Assembly (NCBI GenBank): GCA_946894095.1
Contig: OX335655.1
Location: 5,208,001 to 5,272,000, forward strand
DNA: 64,000 nucleotides
Direction: 5' to 3'
DNA from: Incurvaria masculella
Taxonomy: Eukaryota; Arthropoda; Insecta; Lepidoptera; Incurvariidae
Shown: piece after piece, positions 56,550 through 64,000 of the stretch
How positions within the stretch are numbered: position 1 is the first letter of the stretch
How the letters are laid out: each line of letters begins with the position of its first letter
The notes under the pieces: generated by a model
The model's database searches: none
Told to the model about the DNA's origin: nothing
The model's input: only the letters and a program-made list of their open reading frames with translations
Program-made: the position numbers and the translations under genes

Positions 56550-58010
56550 ATGACCGCCATGCTGCGAGCAGCGCTGACAGCAGTGGCTATAACCTCCGTT
56601 CTAGCCGACCTGGCACAAGTGGACCAGTATATATCCGAGCACAAAGACTCCGTGAACCCACGGTACCGCCTGCTGTACCACATATCCGCACAAATAGGAT
56701 GGATCAACGATCCCAATGGGTTCACCTACTACAATAGCCGCTACCACATGTTCTATCAATACCATCCGTTTAGCAGCGTCTGGGGGCCCATGCACTGGGG
56801 CCACGTCGCTAGCGATAACCTTGTCGACTGGGAGTACCTTCCGACGGCGCTAGAACCGAGCGAGCCCTACGATAAAGACGGCTGCTTCTCAGGCAGCGGA
56901 GTCGACGCGGGAAGTCAGCTAGCCCTACTCTACACGGGGTACGTTCTCAGCGACAACGCCACTATTCAAACGCAGAATCTGGCGGTCAGCGCCGACGGAG
57001 TCTCCTTCCAGAAGTACGAAGGGAATCCGGTCATCCCCTCACCGCCGGACGGCAACTGGGAGTTCAGAGATCCGAAGGTGTGGAAGCGAGGCGACCACTG
57101 GTTCCTGGTGGTAGGCAACCAGACCCCCGACGGTCGCGGCAGAGTCGTCCTGTACCGGTCGGAAGATCTGCGTCAGTGGAACTATGTCGGTGTTATTGGG
57201 GAGTCTGCTGGAGATTTGGGGTATATGTGGGAGTGCCCTGACATTTTTGAGTTGTCCGGACAACACATCTTACTCATGTCACCGCAAGGTGTTTCGCCGG
57301 TGGGAGACCGCTACAAAAATCTGCACCAGACGGGTTACTTCGTAGGTGATTTAGACTACTCAACGGGGCAGTTCTCCGACGTGGAGTTTTCTCTGAATAA
57401 TTTCCGCGAACTCGATTACGGTCACGACTTCTACGCGACGCAAACGACCGAGGCAACGGACGGCAGACGGGTCGTCTTCGGCTGGATGGCCATGTGGGAG
57501 AGTGAGTTCCCCGAGGCCGCTGACGGCTGGGCGGGGGCCCTGACATTGCCGAGAGAGCTCAAGCTCGGTGCAGACGGCGCGCTGAGGATGACACCGGTGG
57601 CGGAGACTCTGCTGCTTCGAACGGAGACTGTTCGAGAGGGGTCGCTATCCCCTGGAGACAGTTTCGAATCGGGTGGGCGTGCGTTCGAACTGGAGGTTTA
57701 CGCGCAGATTTCCGGAACGGTCTCCTTAGAGTTTCACTCGGGAGACGAGAAGAAACTCGAGATTTCTTGGTCTGGAGGGTCGATGTGGGTAGACCGGAAC
57801 GGGGACGAGCGTCGGGCCCCGTGGGCTCCCGCCGGCGAGCTGTACTGGCGCGTGTTCGTGGACACCAGCTCCGTGGAGATTTTCTGCGGGGAGGGAGAGG
57901 CGGTGTTCTCTAGCAGGGTGTACCCGGATGGCGAGCTGACCGTGCTGGTGGCTGGAGACACGCCGATCAGGCTTACGCAACATAGGCTTAGGAAGAGCAT
58001 TGGCGTGTGA
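56550..58010 (+). CDS. Suc: Beta-fructofuranosidase (sucrase), GH32, secreted, first copy
   Basis: A single intronless exon encodes 486 residues that hydrolyse sucrose and other beta-fructosides. The start MTAMLRAALTAVAITSVLA is a signal peptide. An upstream in-frame ATG at 56439 would add 37 residues that hide the signal, so 56550 (context tcactATGa) is preferred. Catalytic sites are intact: WINDPNG (Asp54, nucleophile), FRDPKVW (Asp174, transition-state stabiliser) and WECPD (Glu228, acid/base). The C-terminal beta-sandwich carries VEIFCGEGEAVFSSRVYPDG. In Lepidoptera this family is an established acquisition from bacteria. It is expressed in gut and silk gland of silkworm, and it resists the plant sugar-mimic alkaloids that block alpha-glucosidases. 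Here the lack of introns and the GC-rich coding sequence against AT-rich flanks fit that origin. A poly(A) signal ATTAAA is at 58074-58079. A TATA-like TATACATA lies near 56426. Confidence 0.95.
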   Translation: MTAMLRAALTAVAITSVLADLAQVDQYISEHKDSVNPRYRLLYHISAQIGWINDPNGFTYYNSRYHMFYQYHPFSSVWGPMHWGHVASDNLVDWEYLPTALEPSEPYDKDGCFSGSGVDAGSQLALLYTGYVLSDNATIQTQNLAVSADGVSFQKYEGNPVIPSPPDGNWEFRDPKVWKRGDHWFLVVGNQTPDGRGRVVLYRSEDLRQWNYVGVIGESAGDLGYMWECPDIFELSGQHILLMSPQGVSPVGDRYKNLHQTGYFVGDLDYSTGQFSDVEFSLNNFRELDYGHDFYATQTTEATDGRRVVFGWMAMWESEFPEAADGWAGALTLPRELKLGADGALRMTPVAETLLLRTETVREGSLSPGDSFESGGRAFELEVYAQISGTVSLEFHSGDEKKLEISWSGGSMWVDRNGDERRAPWAPAGELYWRVFVDTSSVEIFCGEGEAVFSSRVYPDGELTVLVAGDTPIRLTQHRLRKSIGV

Positions 58011-58073
58011 CTATAATAAGAACTACGTATCCGGCTGGAGGGTTTAAAATAATGTATTGAATGTGTTTATTGA

Positions 58074-58079
58074 ATTAAA
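58074..58079 (+). terminator. Poly(A) signal of the first GH32 gene
   Basis: ATTAAA lies 64 bases after the stop codon and is the first poly(A)-type hexamer downstream. Confidence 0.5.
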
Positions 58080-58187
58080 ATATAAATCTAATGTTCGTGG
58101 GTGGTTTATTCTAGGGCATAAACTTTTTTTATGTTACTAGACATTGATGGGTAATACTCCAGGAACTTTAGCCTTAAATCAGCACTT

Positions 58188-59005
58188 AGAAAAACATTAA
58201 ATCCGAAATGTAATTTTTCTTATCATAAACGTAGTATTTCATGTGGAAGTGTGTACATTAAGTTTGCAACATTTTGGGGGGTCCGGAAGATAGAAATAAA
58301 ATATGAAATATGTTTAAAAAATGATATCTCCTAAACAAATATTTAGAAATGTTATTTAAAAATGTTATATGGTAGCTAATTTTAGGTGTAATATTACTGT
58401 GAATTTGCAACAATTTCTTATTTACGGAACTGTTAAATATATTTTTTTGTACTATTTTCATAATATCTGAAAAGCAAATAATGAAAATCTATTTTATTTT
58501 CTGAAATTGGAAACTGACCGCAATCTCTATTTTCTGTGAAATTTTTAAAATGTTGCAAATATTAGAAGCACATTTTTTTTCATTTATAATTTTTTACATT
58601 CACACAAAAGCTAAACAAAAAATTCGAAATACGTAAAAAATCGTTCGTTGTATAGTTTTTAAAGAATTTAATTTCTTTTACATATTCTAGAAAGAAATAT
58701 AGCAATAGCAAGTTAGGTTCGCGGCATAGATTTTTTTTAGTAAAAACATTTTTTTAAATACATTTCCGTAGTTACAAAATTGTTGCAAATTCACAGTTAC
58801 ATTACGCCTTAAAAGACTTAACAAATACATTTTTTTAATACCGTTTCTAAATATTTGTTTAGGAGATATATATTTTTTAATACATTTTAAATTTTTTTTC
58901 TATCTCCCGGCCCCGCTAAATGTTGAAAACTTAATGTAAGCATATGAACATGAAATTATATACTTCTGAGAAAAAAAATTCATTTCGGATTTCATGTGCT
59001 TCTCA
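58188..59005. repeat. Large foldback element with arms of over 200 bases
   Basis: The left arm (about 58190-58415: AAATCCGAAATG, GATATCTCCTAAACAAATAT, CTGTGAATTTGCAACAA) is mirrored at about 58785-59000. Lies between the two GH32 genes. Confidence 0.8.
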
Positions 59006-59039
59006 AAGCGTATCTATCCCGGTCTATAATACCAAACTG

Positions 59040-59272
59040 ACCGTCAGATATTAACCTAACACACCACATGGTTCCCATGGTGCATACCAGGACCTTCCTT
59101 AAATTACTCGGCTACATTGAAATGGATGGAGGAAGACATGGACAATGTTCATTGCCGCTTCGACCGTCGCTCATTCAATGCGATGGTATCAACCTGGGCG
59201 GGATTAACCCTAGCACCTAGTAAGGAAGGGGATCTACAGTTTTACGTGGAATCCGAACCACGGCTTGTCTCA
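59040..59272 (-). mobile_element. SINE body copy
   Basis: TTCATTGCCGCTTCGACCGTC and AACCTGGGCGGGATTAACCC belong to the shared body, here of the 5S-headed subtype (GATTAACCC). The head is missing. Confidence 0.7.
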
Positions 59273-59599
59273 AATGTTAACATTAAATTATTAAAATCAT
59301 ACTTAATGTGCTAATGTTTTAAAATCTTTAATTACACAGGATATCGGTAGTGTTATTAAAATTGCTATAACTATGGCTACGATTAGCAATTAGCCTAGTT
59401 ATTTTGGAACTATGGGCATCACGCCAGCATGCAGTGCATCCAACGCATAATCAACTTATTCTGTTGCATAGTTAAAAATGATACCAATGTGAAAACACCG
59501 AACAGCTCGTAACGTTACGTGAAAGTAAATTTTGGGCGCTTTTTCTGTGATCATATGTTCTTTACAATACTGGGTTATTTGTTAAACAGGATAAAGATA

Positions 59600-60470
59600 A
59601 GATAAAATAGGATAAGAAAGGCCTCTCAGCCAGAGGTGATGGGGCCATTAAGCTAATCAACACATGGTGAAATAGACACGGAAACCCTTGGTTTATTTTA
59701 AATTATTCTTCATATTTTTTTAAACGTGCAAATAAAACACCTCGATTGCTGTTATTTCAAAGACAAAGTACAAACTGAATAATGATGATCCAACCAAGCT
59801 TTGAATGAAATTAAATAAATTAATTTCTAAATGATTTGTAATGGCGCGTAGTTTCTTCAGGTGTCTAAAAGGAGAATCTTCTTCTAATGTAAGATCCGGA
59901 CATATGGGAGGTAACCGGCGTAAGATCAATTCTGGACTAATCAGAAGTGGATGCCAACCACTAAGCCTGGTTTTCACCAAGTGCTGATTTATTTTAATCG
60001 ACACTTAAAGGGCCTTTATAACTTTAATTTTTCATTTCATTTCATTTAAATTTAAACTTTTTTGGTAGTCAAACTCCACTAAGTTACGTCAAACACTGAA
60101 TGATCCGCGGATTAGATCAACTCTCAAAGATCAAGAATCAAAAATCCGCAAAGAAACTTTACTTAGATCTAAATGCTACTGTCAAACATTTTTTTGGTAG
60201 AACAGTACAAGAACAAAAGAAACAGCCGCTCTCAGGGCAAATGGATAAGAAATGGAACTTACTTAACTAACAATAATATGTATAATCTTACAAGTATTCT
60301 CTGGCGTAAAAGCCGTCGTCAACTTAACTACCTATGTCGGGTATATAAAGCCCTCGTCAAGTTTGATATGGTGCTGATTATCTCGTACTGGTATTGATTA
60401 CAAGCTGCTAGGAAAGGCCCTTAAATGTGGCGATTAAGCTAATCAGCAGTAGTTGAAAATGGCCCTGAGC
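59600..60470. mobile_element. AAGGGCCTTT elements, two fragments around unassigned DNA
   Basis: AAGGCCTCTCAGCC ... GGTGAAAT at 59606-59690. TTTTCACCAAGTGCTGATTT (59970) and CTAATCAGCAGTAGTTGAAA (60440) form another long copy with about 300 bases of unassigned DNA inside. Confidence 0.5.
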
Positions 60471-60693
60471 GCTGAAGGTATGACATAAACGCTTCTGATT
60501 GGTGCAGAATTTATCGAATTCGCTCACATATTTTCACGCATCTTACGCCAGTTCAGTCCCTGATGAAAATATGAACCACAGATATTTTAACTACATAATT
60601 TCCTAATATACCAATGATATGAACCATCTAGAAGTCATAAGCTGCAAACAAGAGCGATTACCTCGTTCTTGGCGTTAAATAGTCCAAATATAT

Positions 60694-60795
60694 AAAAAAA
60701 CCGGCCAAGTGCGAGTCGGACTCGCACACGAAGGGTTCCGTACCATCGTACAAGATTTAACAAAAAAAATATCACGTCTTTTGTAAGGGAGTTCT
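60694..60795. mobile_element. GGGTTCCGTACC element, truncated
   Basis: AAAAAACCGGCCAAGTGCGAG and GGGTTCCGTACCATCGTAC, then the homology stops. Confidence 0.7.
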
Positions 60796-61752
60796 AATAT
60801 TAAAGGGACCAGTTAATTTTCAAATCCACCAAATAAAATAACAATAAAAGCATATTTTAGATTGAGCTGTTTGATCTCTATTTTCTGATTACCGTAACCC
60901 GCAAGAGCCGGGGAAAACAACGTAACAATGACAAACGTGCGGACGGCAGTTCAAGGCAATTTTCCACGGAGGCTATTGCAATGACATGGCAATGACTGTC
61001 ACCATTCCCCTTATCATTCAGATCATAAGTGGAGAAGAGCTTCATTCAAGTGCACTATCATGGATATTATACTGTTTTCAATGCCGACGTTACATTACAT
61101 TTTCTATATAGTACGTCCGTCACGACTGCTATCTAATATAAGCGAATGCGAAGGAAATTACGGTCTTGTGTTTCGAATTTATTTGCAACGATCAGCCTAA
61201 TCGGTGAGCGCGTTATTAGTGTAATCCTTGAAATAGGTGCTAGATAGTACCTTCTGTACAATAAACCAACCGAAAATCTTTCGGTGGAGTGTATCCGTGG
61301 TAGTTACCATCTCTGGTCAGCGATAATTTTAAAATTAAAATATATCCGTTAGATTTTTCGTCTGAATAAGAAATAAGTTAGTATGCATGACATTAATAGT
61401 ATAATACGACGCCTTATTAATTCAAATGTAATAAATGAGAGTGATTTTTGTGTTTATTTTGTGGAAATACGGCTGCCGAAGGAACGGTAGAACAATCTTT
61501 ACATAGATTTTCTCAACCTAAGAAAACCACTAACCTTGGAGATGTCAAATAGTTATTAAACAGTTACTATTGACGATGTCTTCTAAACTGAATTAAACCG
61601 GTGCGCATAATAAGTAATGATGTAATACGATGGAGCCTATTGTACTAATTGTATAGATATTTGTTCATGTTGTTTGTTCAGATGTTTATAATCAAACAAT
61701 TGGCACAGGTACCTACTCTCCATCCTGACCACGGATCCTGACTATCCGAAAC
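60796..61752. other. Upstream region of the second GH32 gene
   Basis: No gene seen. A block at 61316-61344 also occurs upstream of the first GH32 gene. Confidence 0.5.
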
Positions 61753-61759
61753 TATAAAA
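61753..61759 (+). promoter_or_regulatory. TATA box of the second GH32 gene
   Basis: TATAAAA lies 51 bases before the ATG at 61810, leaving room for a start site about 30 bases downstream and a short leader. Confidence 0.7.
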
Positions 61760-61809
61760 ACCGCCCGGATCTTGCGGGTAACTTACATCTTCACTGTCCG
61801 CAAACAACT

Positions 61810-63258
61810 ATGAAAGAACTTGTACTGTTGGCCGCTTGCGTGGTAGCGAGTACGGCCTATCACCATGCAACGACATCGCTGCGAGTCAACCCCCGCTACA
61901 GACCATCATACCATCTCGCTCCACCCTCCGGTTGGATGAACGACCCCAACGGATTCAGCTACTTCCGAGGCGAGTACCATCTGTTCTACCAGTACAACCC
62001 CTACAGCAGTCAAGAGCCCGGCATCGCGCACTGGGGCCATGCGAAAAGCGAGGACCTTTTCCACTGGAAGAACCTGCCGATAGCTCTCTGGCCCGACGAG
62101 TCCTACGATAAAGACGGCGTATTCTCCGGAAGCGCCATCGTAGTGAACGACACCCTGTACCTCGTTTACACGGGAAATGTTAATCACAAGGGGCAGACAC
62201 CCGACCACGAGCAGCATCAGCACCTCGCCTTCGGGGAGGACGGCATTAACTTCGAGAAGTACAGGTCCAACCCGGTGATCGAAGGCGCGGATCAGCAACC
62301 CGATTTCCGCGACCCAAAAGTCTGGAAGCACGGGGACACCTACTACGTGGTCTTGGGCAACTCCTTTAATGGAACGCGCGGGCGAGCATTACTCTACACT
62401 TCTCCGGACCTGGTGAACTGGCGGGGGGCGTCGATCCTCGCCGAATCGGACGGCAGCCTCGGCTACAACTGGGAGTGCCCGGACTTTTTCCAGCTGGACG
62501 GCAAGTTCGTCCTTCTGATGTCGCCGCAGGGAATGGAGCCGCAAGGCGACAAGTACCACAACTTGTACCAAACCGGCTACATCGTCGGGAGCTTCGACTA
62601 TTCCACCCTCCAGTTCACGCCGGAGACGGAGTTCGAGGAGCTCGATCGAGGGCACGACCTGTACGCGTCGCAGACGCTGCTCGACGAGGACGGGAGGAGA
62701 ATCACTATCGCCTGGATGGACATGTGGGAGCAGGTCTACCCGGAGCGGGACGACGGTTGGACCGGGCAGATGACGACGCCCCGCACGCTCCGACTTGGCA
62801 CCGATGGGAAGCTGCTGCAGTGGCCGGTGCGCGAGTTCGACGCGCTCCGCACCCGGGTGCTGTACTCCTCGTCGTGTCCGGACGAGCCGATCGCGCTCGG
62901 CTCGGGCGCCGCGGAGGTGCTGGTGTCGTCCCAGTTGGAAGCCGATGGGAGGATCGGTCTGCAGTTCGAGTGGGGCGGGAACGCGTCGCTGACGTTAGCT
63001 TACGAGTCGGGCGAGGTGACGCTGACGCGCGGCGAGGGCGCCGACGACGCGAGGAGGGCGCGGTGGTCGCCGCGCGACGGTCTCCTGCGCTGGCGGGTGC
63101 TGCTGGACCGGAGCTCGGTGGAGCTGTTCTGCGGGGAGGGCGAGCTGGTGTTCACGAGTCGGTTCTTCCCGTCGGGGGCGGTGAGTGCGCGGGCGATGCG
63201 CGATAGCGACCCCTTCCATCTTCGTGTCGTGTCCATAGCGCAATCAGTTGATGTCTGA
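61810..63258 (+). CDS. Suc: Beta-fructofuranosidase (sucrase), GH32, secreted, second copy
   Basis: A single intronless exon encodes 482 residues, a clear paralogue of the gene 3.8 kb upstream on the same strand. A signal peptide is present (MKELVLLAACVVASTAY). Catalytic motifs are intact: WMNDPNG (Asp45), FRDPKVW (Asp168) and WECPDFF (Glu222). The C-terminal domain has VELFCGEGELVFTSRFFPSG. A TATAAAA box at 61753-61759 and a likely start site near 61785 lie just before the ATG; the poly(A) signal AATAAA is at 63500-63505. The second half is more GC-rich than the first copy. The start is the only ATG before the signal peptide. Both copies are uninterrupted, so neither shows signs of decay. 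Which copy corresponds to silkworm Suc1 or Suc2 cannot be decided from sequence alone. Confidence 0.95.
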   Translation: MKELVLLAACVVASTAYHHATTSLRVNPRYRPSYHLAPPSGWMNDPNGFSYFRGEYHLFYQYNPYSSQEPGIAHWGHAKSEDLFHWKNLPIALWPDESYDKDGVFSGSAIVVNDTLYLVYTGNVNHKGQTPDHEQHQHLAFGEDGINFEKYRSNPVIEGADQQPDFRDPKVWKHGDTYYVVLGNSFNGTRGRALLYTSPDLVNWRGASILAESDGSLGYNWECPDFFQLDGKFVLLMSPQGMEPQGDKYHNLYQTGYIVGSFDYSTLQFTPETEFEELDRGHDLYASQTLLDEDGRRITIAWMDMWEQVYPERDDGWTGQMTTPRTLRLGTDGKLLQWPVREFDALRTRVLYSSSCPDEPIALGSGAAEVLVSSQLEADGRIGLQFEWGGNASLTLAYESGEVTLTRGEGADDARRARWSPRDGLLRWRVLLDRSSVELFCGEGELVFTSRFFPSGAVSARAMRDSDPFHLRVVSIAQSVDV

Positions 63259-63499
63259 ACATATTTGAAGCACAAATGGGACGTTCCCGTATTATATCAC
63301 GGCAAAATTTGTATTTATTGTTTGTTTGTCCATAAAATATTAATTTATGAACTTTCGTTAGGAATTTCTGCATAGACATTTCATATATTAGAAAAGCCTA
63401 GTCCCTGGTCTAACTCACATTTAGGCACATTTTCGATTTTCCATAATTATAATTACATGTGTATAAGTAGTTAGGTGTATTAAATATAATCGTTATAGA

Positions 63500-63505
63500 A
63501 ATAAA
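63500..63505 (+). terminator. Poly(A) signal of the second GH32 gene
   Basis: AATAAA lies about 240 bases after the stop codon. Confidence 0.55.
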
Positions 63506-63719
63506 TTTGATGAACAGTATTTAAGTTGTTTTAATATCAACAATACATAAGTACTATGATACAATTTTAGAATCACAGAATGGGTTCTACATATTTATGA
63601 CTACTGTAATATTGCCCCTCGAAAGCTGTTACTTTTCCGTTAATTCTTGGGAAAGGATGCATCTAATTACTTAGGAATAGCCTCCTATATTGGAGGAGGC
63701 TATGGCTTAGGTCGTCGAT

Positions 63720-64000
63720 ACACCGAATTTCCATATGAGGTGCCATGCTACGATCAGTATGATTGAACTGGCTGGAAAGCGCGGGCCATCGTTCTACCAT
63801 CTTTTCATCCCATGCAATTGTATCAATCCGAGCGGGATTTTAACAGTATTATAACCTAGTAGGGGAAGGAGGCCTACAGTTTCGGATGGATTCCGAACGG
63901 CTCGCATTCGTGAAGATATGCAGTTATTCAGTTTAGAAAGAGAAAGAAAGCATGAAGGGCAGGGACCTATTACATGACTTCTGGCATGAAAATCATGTCT
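63720..64000 (-). mobile_element. SINE, degenerate, running off the window
   Basis: ACCATCTTTTCATCCCATGC, CCTAGTAGGGGAAGG and GATTCCGAACGGCTCGCATTC are from the shared body, in reverse orientation. Confidence 0.65.

Noticed and set aside
62475..63206. 243-codon frame overlapping the second GH32 gene
   Set aside because: Alternate frame of a GC-rich gene with Arg-rich low-complexity product; the GH32 frame has all motifs.
56550..63258. Bacterial contamination as the source of the GH32 genes
   Set aside because: Eukaryotic signals, moth repeats on both sides and flanking spliced genes show they are chromosomal.

Overview
This is lepidopteran (moth or butterfly) nuclear DNA. The genes are spliced at GT/AG junctions with AT-rich introns. 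Introns and intergenic DNA are packed with short non-autonomous transposons and SINEs. Two intronless GH32 beta-fructofuranosidase genes lie near the right end; this enzyme family is a known bacterial acquisition of Lepidoptera. I cannot name the species.

Layout. 161-4769 (+): the last three exons seen of unkempt (CCCH zinc fingers plus a C-terminal RING). 12089-13749 (+): a complete two-exon histone H3.3 gene with a CCAAT-rich promoter. 16386-17041 (-): a two-exon mitochondrial membrane protein resembling UQCC4/CCSMST1. 17730-18999 (-): a four-exon coiled-coil protein I do not recognise. 21627-28120 (+): a six-exon UPF0193 (EVG1) family gene. 28901-33100 (-): a two-exon RECQL-type helicase, tail to tail with the UPF0193 gene. 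34412-39801 (+): a five-exon CMP-sialic acid synthetase with a hydrophobic N-terminus. 42258-52738 (+): a seven-exon sorting nexin 8. 56550-58010 and 61810-63258 (+): two intact secreted GH32 enzymes. Every multi-exon model was assembled by hand by matching splice phases, and all coding lengths are multiples of three. The genes do not form one pathway; the only functional cluster is the GH32 pair.

Repeats. At least thirteen copies of one SINE body are present. Some copies carry a tRNA-like Pol III head, while others carry a head that looks derived from 5S rRNA. Further families are a MITE with ends like CAGTCGTATTCAGAG (about eleven copies), a GGGTTCCGTACC element with GGAC/GTCC tetranucleotide runs (eight copies), a 555-bp element with CCTTAAGGTGGCCC ends, several large foldback elements, a tRNA-Leu-like SINE, four LINE reverse transcriptase remnants and a mariner remnant.

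The items most worth a second look are the tandem GH32 genes and a short block shared by their upstream flanks, the head-swapped SINE family, a perfect hairpin at 40748-40864, a MITE whose end supplies a possible splice donor, and the secretory-looking sialic acid synthetase.
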